From: Piscinibacter sp.
GTDB lineage: Bacteria > Pseudomonadota > Gammaproteobacteria > Burkholderiales > Burkholderiaceae_C
DNA length: 64,000 nt
Assembly (NCBI GenBank): GCA_017983795.1
Contig: JAGOAS010000012.1
Location: forward strand, 1-64,000
Direction of reading: 5' to 3'
Below are positions 29,088 through 37,269 of this stretch, piece after piece. The position numbers and the translations under genes were made by a program. Within the stretch, counting starts at the first letter, position 1. Each line of letters begins with the position of its first letter. Under the pieces are notes generated by a model, which saw only the letters and a list, made by a program, of their open reading frames with translations, searched no databases and was not told where the DNA came from.

Positions 29088-30134
29088 TCACTTGTAGCCG
29101 ACCCGATCGAGCATCTGCTGCACCTTGCTCTGGTTGGCGCCGGTGACGGCCACCGGAATGGTTTCGGCCTTGAACTTGCCGAGCGCATCGAGCGCCGGAT
29201 TGGCGGTTTTTACCCCGGCGACCACCGGCCATTCGTTGTTGCCGTCGGCGAAATAGGCCTGGGCCGAATCGCTGGAGAGGTATTCGAGAAACTGGCGCGC
29301 CGCTGCCAGATTCGGTGCGCTGCGAGCGATCGCCGCGCCGGCGATATTCACGTGCGTGCCCCAGGAAGCCTGGTTGGGAAACACCACGCCGACCTTTTCG
29401 ACCACGGCGCGGTCGTCGGGATTCGAGGAGCGCATCATGCGCGCGAGGTAATAGGTGTTGGTCAGCGCGACCTGGCATTCGCCGCTGGCCACCGCCTTGA
29501 TCTGGTCGGTATCGCCGCCCTTGGGCGCGCGCGCCATGTTGGCCACCATGCCCTTGAGCCAGGTCTCGGTGGCGGCTTCGCCCAGGTGCTGCATCACCGC
29601 GCCGAACAGCGACAGGTTGTAGGGGTGCGAACCCGAACGCGTGCAGACCTTGCCCTTGTTCTTCGGATCGCCGAGTTCCTCGTAGGTGTCGACGTCGTCC
29701 TTCCTGACGCTGAGCTTGTTGTAGACGATCACGCGGCCGCGCGTGGAGAAGCCGAACCACTGCGAACCCTGGCCGGCGTCGGCGCCGCGCAGCGTGGCGG
29801 GGATGCGCTGCTCGAGCAGGGCCGACTTGAAGGGCTGGAACAGGCCGTCGGCCTCGGCGCGCCACAGGCGTGCGGCATCGACCAGCAGGATCACGTCGGC
29901 CGGGCTGGCCGAGCCTTCGCTCTTCAGGCGCGCCAGGATGCCGGCATCGTCGGCATCGACGCGGTTGATGCGGATGCCGGTGGCCTTGCTGAAGTTGGCG
30001 TAGAGCGCCTCGTCGGTCTGGTAGTGGCGCGCCGAGTAGAGGTTGAGCACCTTCTCCTGCGCGGCGGCGGGCAGGGCTGCCGCCAGGGCGGCGAGCGAGA
30101 CGAGCGAAACGAGAGAGGCGAGGCGGATCTTCAT
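29088..30134 (-). CDS. Ferric iron ABC transporter substrate-binding protein (FbpA/FutA-like)
   Basis: A 348-residue periplasmic iron-binding protein. A Sec signal (MKIRLASLVSLVSLAALAAALPAAAQ) is followed by LNLYSARHYQTDEALYANFSKATGI, the standard start of the FbpA/FutA family. Tyrosines for iron coordination appear in the NTYYLARMM segment. The start at 30134 is preferred to one 12 codons upstream because it opens the signal peptide. A strong Fur box lies 38 to 56 bases upstream, so it should be induced by iron starvation. No permease or ATPase gene is adjacent; these must be encoded elsewhere. Confidence 0.92.
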   Translation of the reverse strand: MKIRLASLVSLVSLAALAAALPAAAQEKVLNLYSARHYQTDEALYANFSKATGIRINRVDADDAGILARLKSEGSASPADVILLVDAARLWRAEADGLFQPFKSALLEQRIPATLRGADAGQGSQWFGFSTRGRVIVYNKLSVRKDDVDTYEELGDPKNKGKVCTRSGSHPYNLSLFGAVMQHLGEAATETWLKGMVANMARAPKGGDTDQIKAVASGECQVALTNTYYLARMMRSSNPDDRAVVEKVGVVFPNQASWGTHVNIAGAAIARSAPNLAAARQFLEYLSSDSAQAYFADGNNEWPVVAGVKTANPALDALGKFKAETIPVAVTGANQSKVQQMLDRVGYK

Positions 30135-30171
30135 GCGGGCTCCAGGGACGGATGCCCGCATTCTAGTCACA

Positions 30172-30190
30172 AACGAGAATCGTTCTCAAT
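30172..30190 (-). promoter_or_regulatory. Fur box upstream of the iron-binding protein
   Basis: On the minus strand ATTGAGAACGATTCTCGTT closely matches the betaproteobacterial Fur operator AATGAGAAnnATTCTCATT, with the core GAGAA-CGA-TTCTC as an inverted repeat. It lies between yggX and the iron-binding-protein gene, where its promoter should be. Confidence 0.85.
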
Positions 30191-30199
30191 GAATTCCGG

Positions 30200-30472
30200 T
30201 CAGGCCGAGGGCGGCACGTAGCCGGCCGGCTGCTCGGCGCCCCCGCCGAAGAAGAAGCTCTCCATCTGGCGCGCGAGGTACTGGCGGGCGCGCTGGTCGG
30301 CCAGGTTGAGGCGGTTCTCGTTGACCAGCATGGTCTGGTGCTTGAGCCAGAGCTGCCAGGCTTCCTTGCTGACCTCGTTGTAGATGCGCTTGCCCAGATC
30401 GCCGGGATAGGGCGCGAAGTCCAGCCCTTCGGCTTGCTTCTTCAGGTACGAGCACTGGATGGTGCGGGGCAT
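30200..30472 (-). CDS. yggX: Fe(II) trafficking/oxidative damage protection protein YggX
   Basis: A 90-residue protein with the whole family pattern: [16 protein letters not shown] with the conserved cysteine at C7, [20 protein letters not shown], and [17 protein letters not shown]. YggX protects Fe-S proteins from oxidants and helps iron trafficking. It is 13 bases downstream of argA, so probably co-transcribed, and just upstream of the Fur-controlled iron-binding protein, giving a local iron theme. Confidence 0.95.
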   Translation of the reverse strand: MPRTIQCSYLKKQAEGLDFAPYPGDLGKRIYNEVSKEAWQLWLKHQTMLVNENRLNLADQRARQYLARQMESFFFGGGAEQPAGYVPPSA

Positions 30473-30485
30473 GGCAGAACTCCTT

Positions 30486-31823
30486 TCAAAGTTTCTTGAC
30501 GAGGACCTGCGAGCGCCGGTCCCAGTTGTACTTGCGCTTGCGCGCCTCGGGCAGCCAGTCGGGGTCGACCGAGGCGAAGCCGCGCTTGATGAACCAGTGC
30601 ATGGTGCGCGTGGTGAGCACGAAGATGCTCTCCAGCCCCATCGCCTTGGCGCGCTGCTCGACGCGCTTCAGGATGCGCTCGCCGTCGCCCTGGCCTTGCA
30701 CGTTGGGCGAGACGGTCAGCGCGGCCAGCTCGCCGGTGCGCGATTCCGGGTACGCATACAGCGCCGCGCAGCCGAAGATCACGCCGTCGTGCTCGATCAC
30801 CGTGTAGTGGCCGATGTCGCGCTCGATCTCGGTGCGGCTGCGCTTGACCAGCGTGCCGTCGGTCTCGAAAGGTTCGATCAGCTGCAGGATGCCGCCAATG
30901 TCGTCGGCGCTGGCCTCGCGCAGGCTCTCGAGCTTCTCGTCGACCACCATGGTGCCGATGCCGTCGTGCGTGAACACCTCCAGCAGCAGCGCGCCGTCCT
31001 CCGCGAAGGGCAGGATGTGCGAGCGCTCCACGCCGCCGCGGCAGGCCTTGACGCAGTGGCGCAGGTAGAAGGCCGGGTCGCTGGGCTGCGTGGGCGCGGG
31101 CAGCGCGGCCAGCAGCCGCTCGGCGTCGGCCAGCGCGAGCTCGGTGTCGATCGGGCTCTCCGGGTCGTCGGCCTTCTCGTGGATGCCGGGGATCTCGGTG
31201 ATGAAGAGCAGCTTGTCGGCCTGCAGCGCCATGGCGGCGCTGGTCGCCACGTCTTCCATCGACAGGTTGAAGGCCTCGCCGGTGGGCGAGAAGCCGAAGG
31301 GCGAGAGCAGCACCAGCGCGCCGGTGTCGATGGCCTTGCGCATGGCCGTCGAATCGACCTTGCGCACCACGCCGCTGTGCATGAAGTCGACGCCGTCGAC
31401 GATGCCGACCGGCCGCGCGGTCAGGAAATTGCCCGACACCACGCGCACGATCGCGTTGGCCATCGGCGTGTTGGGCAGGCCTTGCGAGAACGCGGCCTCG
31501 ATCTCGAAGCGCAGCTGGCCGGCGGCCTCCTGGGCGCAATCGAGCGCCACCGCGTCGGTGATGCGCATGCCGTGGCTGTAGCGCGCCGGGTGGCCCTTGA
31601 CGCGCAGCTGCTCGTTGACCTGCGGCCGGAAGCCGTGCACCAGCACCAGCTTGATGCCCATCGCGTGCAGGATGGCCACGTCCTGCGCGAAGCGGTCCAG
31701 CTTGCCGGCGGCGATCAGCTCGCCGGTGATCGCGACGACGAAGGTCTTGCCCCGGTAGGCGTGGATGTAGGGCGCGACATGGCGGAACCATGGCACGAAG
31801 GTGTGGGGGAAGACGAAGCTCAT
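30486..31823 (-). CDS. argA: N-acetylglutamate synthase ArgA
   Basis: A 445-residue bifunctional-fold enzyme that acetylates glutamate as the first step of arginine synthesis. The N-terminal amino-acid-kinase-like domain (1-290) binds arginine for feedback inhibition. The C-terminal GNAT domain (about 295-445) has [21 protein letters not shown] and [16 protein letters not shown] as the acetyl-CoA loop. The start [20 protein letters not shown] is typical of proteobacterial ArgA. It is divergent from the VOC gene. Confidence 0.96.
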   Translation of the reverse strand: MSFVFPHTFVPWFRHVAPYIHAYRGKTFVVAITGELIAAGKLDRFAQDVAILHAMGIKLVLVHGFRPQVNEQLRVKGHPARYSHGMRITDAVALDCAQEAAGQLRFEIEAAFSQGLPNTPMANAIVRVVSGNFLTARPVGIVDGVDFMHSGVVRKVDSTAMRKAIDTGALVLLSPFGFSPTGEAFNLSMEDVATSAAMALQADKLLFITEIPGIHEKADDPESPIDTELALADAERLLAALPAPTQPSDPAFYLRHCVKACRGGVERSHILPFAEDGALLLEVFTHDGIGTMVVDEKLESLREASADDIGGILQLIEPFETDGTLVKRSRTEIERDIGHYTVIEHDGVIFGCAALYAYPESRTGELAALTVSPNVQGQGDGERILKRVEQRAKAMGLESIFVLTTRTMHWFIKRGFASVDPDWLPEARKRKYNWDRRSQVLVKKL

Positions 31824-31937
31824 CGGCGTGAGGTGGTCGGACGCGGGAGCGATTGTGCCGCAGCGCTCGCGGCCCTCGTTGACGCAGGGCGAGCCACGGC
31901 GCAGCATGGCAGGCTCGCCATCCCCAGGGAGATTCGC

Positions 31938-32333
31938 ATGGATGTTTTCACCACGCCCGGTGCCTTCAGCTGGTCGGAGCTGTCGAGCCCCGACCCCAAG
32001 GCCGCCGCCGAGTTCTACGGCGCGCTGTTCGGCTGGACCTTCGATGCGATGCAGATGCAGGAACCCGGCAGCGTCTACCACGTCATCAAGGTGGGCGACG
32101 CCGCGGTGGGCGGCATCATGAACACGCCGCCGGGCGCCGCCGGCATGCCGCCGATGTGGGGCTGCTACGTGACGGTGGCCGATGCCGACGCCACCGCCAA
32201 ACGCTGCGTCGAGCTGGGCGGCAAGGTCATCGTCGCGCCCACCGACATCCCGAACGTCGGGCGCTTCGCCGTCATCCTCGACAAGCAGGGCGCGGCGCTG
32301 AGCGTCATCGCCTACAAGCCGATGCCGGCCTGA
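31938..32333 (+). CDS. VOC family (glyoxalase-like) protein
   Basis: A 131-residue protein with two beta-alpha-beta-beta-beta modules of the vicinal oxygen chelate fold, starting FSWSELSSPDPKAAAEFYGALFGWTFDAM and ending FAVILDKQGAALSVIAY. This subtype resembles CFP30B/hydroxylase-like VOC proteins of unknown substrate. A possible metal-binding glutamate (WSEL) is present. An AGGGA ribosome site precedes the ATG. It stands alone, divergent from argA. Confidence 0.85.
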   Translation: MDVFTTPGAFSWSELSSPDPKAAAEFYGALFGWTFDAMQMQEPGSVYHVIKVGDAAVGGIMNTPPGAAGMPPMWGCYVTVADADATAKRCVELGGKVIVAPTDIPNVGRFAVILDKQGAALSVIAYKPMPA

Positions 32334-32379
32334 AGCCCGCCGCAGGAGCACGCGAAAGGGCGCGGATAATCCGCGCCCC

Positions 32380-35300
32380 GTGCCCACGCCCACGCCCACC
32401 GCCAACGCCGTCCCGGCGATCGCCTTCCCCGAATCGCTGCCCGTCTCCGCGCGGCGCGAGGAGATCGCGCAGGCGTTGCGCGAGCACCAGGTGATCATCG
32501 TCTGCGGCGAGACCGGCTCGGGCAAGACCACGCAGCTGCCCAAGATCGCGCTCACGCTCGGCCGCGGCCTGGGCGCCGGCGGCAAGGGGCTGATCGGCCA
32601 CACGCAGCCGCGGCGCATCGCCGCCTCCAGCGTGGCCAAGCGCATCGCCCAGGAGCTCGAGTCGCCGCTCGGCGAGGTGGTCGGCTACAAGGTGCGCTTC
32701 CAGGATCGGCTGCAGCGCGGCGCCTCGGTCAAGCTGATGACCGACGGCATCCTGCTCGCCGAGACGCAGAGCGATCCGCTGCTGCGCGCCTACGACACGC
32801 TGATCATCGACGAGGCGCACGAGCGCAGCCTGAACATCGACTTCCTGCTCGGCTACCTGCGCCAGATCCTGCCGCGCCGGCCCGACCTGAAGATCGTCGT
32901 CACTTCGGCCACCATCGATGCCGAGCGCTTCGCGCAGCACTTCGCCTCGCGCCACGGGCCGGCGCCGGTGATCCAGGTCTCGGGCCGGCTCTATCCGGTG
33001 GAGCAGCGCTGGCGGCCCTTCGAGGAGAGCCGCGAGTTCGGTCTGGACGACGCCATCGGCGAGGCGGTCGACGAGCTGTGGCGCGAGGGCGCGGGTGACG
33101 TACTCGTATTCCTGCCCGGCGAGCGCGAGATCCGCGAGGCTGCCGATCACCTGCGCAAGCACCACCCGCCCGGCGTCGAGATCCTGCCGCTCTTCGCGCG
33201 TTTGAGCCAGCAGGAGCAGGACCGCGTCTTCGAGCCGCACGGCGCGCCGCGCATCGTGCTGGCCACCAACGTGGCCGAGACCTCGCTCACCGTGCCGGGC
33301 ATCCGCTACGTGATCGACGCCGGCACCGCGCGCGTGAAGCGCTACAGCTACCGCAACAAGGTCGAGCAACTGCAGATCGAGCCGGTCAGCCAGGCGGCGG
33401 CGAACCAGCGCGCCGGCCGCTGCGGGCGCGTCAGCAACGGCATCTGCGTGCGCCTCTACGACGAGAAGGATTTCGCCGGCCGGCCGCGTTTCACCGACCC
33501 GGAGATCCTGCGCTCCTCGCTGGCCGGCGTGATCCTGCGCATGAAGTCGCTCGGGCTGGGTGACGTCGAGGACTTTCCCTTCCTCGAACCGCCGCCGCGC
33601 CGCGCGATCGCCGACGGCTACCAGCTGCTCTCCGAACTCGGCGCGGTCGACGAGCTCAACCAGTTGACCGCCATCGGCCGCGAGTTGGCCAAGCTGCCGC
33701 TGGACCCACGCGTCGGCCGCATGATCCTCGAGGCGCGCGATCGGCAGGCGCTCACCGAGGTGCTGATCATCGCCGCCGCCTTCAGCCTGCAGGACGTGCG
33801 CGACCGCCCGCTCGAGCAGCAGCAGGCCGCCGACAACGCGCACAAGAAGTTCGACGACGAGCGCTCCGAGTTCAGCGGTGACCTCAAGCTGTGGAAGTGG
33901 CTGGAAGACAGCAAGGGTGGCCACGGCGAGCACAAGCTGAGCAGCCGCAAGCAGGAGCAGCTGCTGCGCGAGAACTTCATCTCGCCGCGCCGCGTGCGCG
34001 AGTGGCGCGACCTGCACGCCCAGCTGCACACCGTGGTGGCCGAGCACGGCTGGCGGCTCAACGCCTCGCCGGCCACCTACGAGCAGCTGCATCTCTCGCT
34101 GCTCGCCGGGCTGCTCGGCAACATCGGCTGCAAGAGCGAGGACGAGGACTGGTACCTGGGCGCGCGCGGCATCCGCTTCCATCGCCATCCGGGCACGCAC
34201 CTGTCGAAGAAGCCGGGGCGCTGGATCGTCGCCGCCGAGCTGGTCGAGACCACGCGCCTGTTCGGCCGCGGCATCGCGGCCATCGACCCGGCCTGGCTGC
34301 CCGGCATCGCCGCGCACGTCATCAAGACGCAGCTGCTCGAGCCGCACTGGGAGAAGAAGGCCGCCGAGGTGATCGCGCTGGAGCGCGCCACGCTCTACGG
34401 CATCGTGGTCTACAACAACCGGCGCGTGAACTTCGGCAACGTCGATGCCAAGGCGGCGCGCGAGATCTTCATCCGCGAGGCGCTGGTCAACGGCGAGTGG
34501 GACACGCGCCTGCCCTTCGTCGCCGCCAACCGCAAGCTGATCGCGCAGGTGCAGGAGCTCGAGCACAAGTCGCGCCGGCAGGACGTGCTGGTCGACGACG
34601 AGCTGATCCACGCCTTCTACGACGCGCAGATCCCGGCCGAGGTGGTCAGCGGCGCGACGCTGGAGCGCTGGTACCGCGAGGAATCGAAGCGCCAGCCGCG
34701 CCTGCTGATGCTCACGCGCGAGGAGCTGATGCGCCACGAGGCGGCGGGCATCACCACGGCCGCGTTTCCCAAGACCATCCGCCTCGGCGGCATCGACTGC
34801 GCCGCGAACTACCTGCACGAGCCAGGCGATGCCAAGGACGGCATCACCGTCACCGTGCCCATCTACGTGCTCAACCAGGTCAGCGAGGAGCGCTGCGAGT
34901 GGCTGGTGCCCGGCATGCTGCGCGACAAGGTGCTGGCGCTGGTGAAGACGCTGCACCAGCGGCCGCGCTCGCGCCTGGTGCCGCTGCCGGCCTATGCGGA
35001 GGAGTTCGTCGCCGAGGCGGAGTTCGCGCAGGGTGATCTGGTCGAGGTGCTGCTGCGCCACGTGCGCGAGCGCACCCAGCTGGCGGTGCAGCGCAACGAT
35101 TTCAAGCGCGAGCAGCTGAGCCCGCACCTGGCGATGAACTTCCGCATCGTCGACGAGCACGGCCGCCAGCTCGGCACTGGGCGCAACCTCGCGGTGCTGA
35201 AGGCGGAGCTCGGCGGGCAGGCGCGTTCGGCCTTCCAGGCGCTGGCGGCGTTGAAGGTCGGCGCCGCGCCGGCGGCACCGATGGGCGTTGCGCCGGCCGC

Positions 35301-36204
35301 GGCGAAGCCCGCACCAGGCCCGGCGGCCGCAGCACCTGCGCCTGCGGCCAAGGCCTCGGAGAAGTACACCGCCTGGACCTTCGGCGAGCTGCCCGAACTG
35401 CTGGAGCTGCGCAAGGGCGGCCAGTCGCTGGTCGGCTTCCCGGCGCTGATCGACGGCCACGACCATGTCGAGATCGAAGTCTTCGACGAGCCCGAGCTTG
35501 CGGCCGCGAAGCATCGCGGCGGCCTGCGCCGCCTCGTGGCGCTGCAGATCCGCGATGCGCTCAAGTATCTCGAGAAGAACATCCCCGATCTGCAGAAGAT
35601 GGCGGTGGCCTACATGCCGTTGGGCACGGCCGAGGAGCTGCGCGAGCAGATCGTCGAGCTGGCGCTGGACCGCGCCTTCCTCGCCGAGCCGCTGCCCACC
35701 GACGCCGCCTCGTTCGCCCGGCGCGTCGAGGAGGGCCGCGGCCGCCTGACGCTGATCGCCAACGAGATCGCACGCGCCGCCGGCACGGTGCTGGCCGAGT
35801 GGTCGGCCGCGCAGCGCAAGCTCAAGGACAGCAAACCGGCCAAGGACACCGCCGAGGACGTGGCGGCGCAACTCGGCCGCCTTGTCGGCAAGCGCTTCGT
35901 GGTCACCACGCCGTGGACGGCGCTGGCCCACCTGCCGCGCTACCTGAAGGGCGTGCACATGCGCCTGGACAAGTGGCGTGCCGACCCGGCGCGCGACGCA
36001 CAGCGCCTGGCCGAGTTGCGCCCGCTGGAGCAGCGTTACCTGCGCGCCCTCGCGGAGCGCAAGGGGCAGGCCGATGCGCGGCTCGACGAGTTCCGCTGGC
36101 TGCTCGAGGAGTTGCGCATCAGCCTCTTCGCGCAGGAACTTCGCACGCCGCAGCCGGTCAGTGTCAAGCGCCTGGAGAAGGCCTGGGATCAGCTGCAACG
36201 CTGA
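32380..36204 (+). CDS. hrpA: ATP-dependent RNA helicase HrpA
   Basis: A 1274-residue DEAH-box helicase; HrpA acts on messenger RNA and rescues stalled or collided ribosomes. Helicase motifs are intact: GETGSGKTTQLP (I), TQPRRIAA (Ia), IIDEAHERSLN (II, DEAH), VTSATIDAERF (III) and QRAGRCGR (VI). The helicase-associated and OB domains and the long C-terminal DUF3418 follow. A Pro/Ala-rich spacer interrupts the C-terminal half at about residues 965-1000 (APAAAKPAPGPAAAAPAPAA), probably a flexible linker. Translation begins at GTG 32380. It is monocistronic in appearance. Confidence 0.96.
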   Translation: MPTPTPTANAVPAIAFPESLPVSARREEIAQALREHQVIIVCGETGSGKTTQLPKIALTLGRGLGAGGKGLIGHTQPRRIAASSVAKRIAQELESPLGEVVGYKVRFQDRLQRGASVKLMTDGILLAETQSDPLLRAYDTLIIDEAHERSLNIDFLLGYLRQILPRRPDLKIVVTSATIDAERFAQHFASRHGPAPVIQVSGRLYPVEQRWRPFEESREFGLDDAIGEAVDELWREGAGDVLVFLPGEREIREAADHLRKHHPPGVEILPLFARLSQQEQDRVFEPHGAPRIVLATNVAETSLTVPGIRYVIDAGTARVKRYSYRNKVEQLQIEPVSQAAANQRAGRCGRVSNGICVRLYDEKDFAGRPRFTDPEILRSSLAGVILRMKSLGLGDVEDFPFLEPPPRRAIADGYQLLSELGAVDELNQLTAIGRELAKLPLDPRVGRMILEARDRQALTEVLIIAAAFSLQDVRDRPLEQQQAADNAHKKFDDERSEFSGDLKLWKWLEDSKGGHGEHKLSSRKQEQLLRENFISPRRVREWRDLHAQLHTVVAEHGWRLNASPATYEQLHLSLLAGLLGNIGCKSEDEDWYLGARGIRFHRHPGTHLSKKPGRWIVAAELVETTRLFGRGIAAIDPAWLPGIAAHVIKTQLLEPHWEKKAAEVIALERATLYGIVVYNNRRVNFGNVDAKAAREIFIREALVNGEWDTRLPFVAANRKLIAQVQELEHKSRRQDVLVDDELIHAFYDAQIPAEVVSGATLERWYREESKRQPRLLMLTREELMRHEAAGITTAAFPKTIRLGGIDCAANYLHEPGDAKDGITVTVPIYVLNQVSEERCEWLVPGMLRDKVLALVKTLHQRPRSRLVPLPAYAEEFVAEAEFAQGDLVEVLLRHVRERTQLAVQRNDFKREQLSPHLAMNFRIVDEHGRQLGTGRNLAVLKAELGGQARSAFQALAALKVGAAPAAPMGVAPAAAKPAPGPAAAAPAPAAKASEKYTAWTFGELPELLELRKGGQSLVGFPALIDGHDHVEIEVFDEPELAAAKHRGGLRRLVALQIRDALKYLEKNIPDLQKMAVAYMPLGTAEELREQIVELALDRAFLAEPLPTDAASFARRVEEGRGRLTLIANEIARAAGTVLAEWSAAQRKLKDSKPAKDTAEDVAAQLGRLVGKRFVVTTPWTALAHLPRYLKGVHMRLDKWRADPARDAQRLAELRPLEQRYLRALAERKGQADARLDEFRWLLEELRISLFAQELRTPQPVSVKRLEKAWDQLQR

Positions 36205-36252
36205 AGACGCGCATCGGCTACAGTGGCCCGCGACAACAACGGAGGATGCACG

Positions 36253-36516
36253 ATGAGCTTTCTGTTGACGGCCCTGCTGGGCTTCGTGGTCGGTCTGGTG
36301 GCGCGTGCGGTGCTGCCGGGAACACAGTCGCTGGGCATCATCATGACGACGCTGCTCGGCATCGCCGGCTCGTTCGCCGCGGGTTTCGTCGGCGAGGCGC
36401 TGGGCCTCTACCAGATGGGCGCGGGCGCCGGCTTCATCGGCTCGGTGGTGGGCGCGGTGGTGTTGCTGTTCATCGTCGGCAAGCTCAAGGGCCCCGGCGC
36501 GCCCACCGAAGGCTGA
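36253..36516 (+). CDS. GlsB/YeaQ/YmgE family stress-response membrane protein
   Basis: An 87-residue, nearly all-hydrophobic protein with three predicted helices and glycine-rich turns (LLGFVVGLVARAVLPG, GIIMTTLLGIAGSFAAGF, GAGFIGSVVGAVVLLFIVG). This is the transglycosylase-associated protein family. A strong GGAGG site (36241-36245) precedes the ATG. The next gene starts eight bases after its stop. Confidence 0.9.
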   Translation: MSFLLTALLGFVVGLVARAVLPGTQSLGIIMTTLLGIAGSFAAGFVGEALGLYQMGAGAGFIGSVVGAVVLLFIVGKLKGPGAPTEG

Positions 36517-36524
36517 GGCACGCC

Positions 36525-37031
36525 ATGGCCGCCGTGCGCGCCGAGTGGGAGGTGCTGCCCGATACGCCGACGCGCATCGAGGCCGTGGCCGAGCGCTGCC
36601 GCCGCCTCGTCTCGCGGCGCGCGCTGGTCGGCGCCGGCGTGGCCATGGTGCCGCTGCCCGGCCTCGACTGGCTGACCGACGTGGCGCTGCTGCTCAAGCT
36701 CATCCCCGAGATCAACCGCGAGTTCGGCCTGACGCCCGAGCAGGTCGAGCGCCTCGCGCCGGATCGCCGCGTCGTCGTCTACAAGGCGATCACCGCCGGC
36801 GGCGGCATGCTGATCGGCCGCGTGGTCACGCGCGAGCTGGTGATGACGCTGCTGCGCGTCGTCGGCGTGCGCCTGACCACCCAGCAGGCCGCCAAGTTCG
36901 TGCCGGTGGCGGGGCAGGCGGTGTCTGCGCTGCTCACCTTCAGCGCGCTCAAGTACGTCTGCGAGCAGCACATCCGCCAGTGCATGGAAGTGGCGCGCCA
37001 GCTCGCGCTGCCGGCACCGGCTGCTGTGTGA
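36525..37031 (+). CDS. Small membrane-associated protein, DUF697-like
   Basis: A 168-residue protein of unknown function. Hydrophobic stretches occur at AALVGAGVAMVPLPGLDWLTD-like residues 33-53, at AGGGMLIGRVV and at AVSALLTFSALKYV, with an amphipathic N-terminus (RIEAVAERCRRLVSRRAL). The overall pattern resembles DUF697/EcsC-like membrane proteins, but this is by eye only. It follows the GlsB-like gene at once and is probably co-transcribed. tRNA-Pro begins 37 bases downstream. Confidence 0.6.
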   Translation: MAAVRAEWEVLPDTPTRIEAVAERCRRLVSRRALVGAGVAMVPLPGLDWLTDVALLLKLIPEINREFGLTPEQVERLAPDRRVVVYKAITAGGGMLIGRVVTRELVMTLLRVVGVRLTTQQAAKFVPVAGQAVSALLTFSALKYVCEQHIRQCMEVARQLALPAPAAV

Positions 37032-37052
37032 GCTGCGCGGACGGCTCGGCCC

Positions 37053-37068
37053 TACAATCCGGGCCGAT
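37053..37068 (+). promoter_or_regulatory. -10 element and GC-rich discriminator of the tRNA operon
   Basis: TACAAT at 37053-37058 is followed by CCGGGCCGAT, a GC-rich discriminator of the sort that makes stable-RNA promoters sensitive to ppGpp. No good -35 hexamer was found at 16 to 18 bases upstream, so confidence is moderate. Confidence 0.45.
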
Positions 37069-37145
37069 CGGGGTGTAGCGCAGCCTGGTAGCGCAACTGC
37101 TTTGGGAGCAGTGGGTCGGATGTTCGAATCATCTCACCCCGACCA
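37069..37145 (+). tRNA. tRNA-Pro (anticodon TGG)
   Basis: A 77-base cloverleaf: acceptor CGGGGTG pairs with CACCCCG, the D arm is GCGC/GCGC, the anticodon stem ACTGC/GCAGT carries loop TTTGGGA (anticodon TGG), and the T loop is TTCGAAT. Discriminator A and the CCA end are encoded. Confidence 0.97.
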
Positions 37146-37163
37146 TCTTCAAGACCTCTCCCG

Positions 37164-37240
37164 CTGCCCGTAGCTCAACTGGATAGAGCAGCTGCCTTCT
37201 AAGCAGCAGGTCGGGGGTTCGAGTCCCTCCGGGCAGGCCA
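37164..37240 (+). tRNA. tRNA-Arg (anticodon TCT)
   Basis: A 77-base cloverleaf: acceptor CTGCCCG pairs perfectly with CGGGCAG, the D stem is GCTC/GAGC, the anticodon stem GCTGC/GCAGC carries loop CTTCTAA (anticodon TCT), and the T arm is GGGGG-TTCGAGT-CCCTC (first pair is a G-C). Discriminator G and CCA are encoded. It follows tRNA-Pro by 18 bases and converges on the hydrogenase large-subunit gene. Confidence 0.97.
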
Positions 37241-37269
37241 GCGCTCGCACGTCATGCCGGGCGCAATCG

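Noticed and set aside
32305-36198. 1297-codon minus-strand frame opposite hrpA
   Set aside because: The plus strand encodes intact helicase motifs; the antisense text is repetitive and has no family resemblance.
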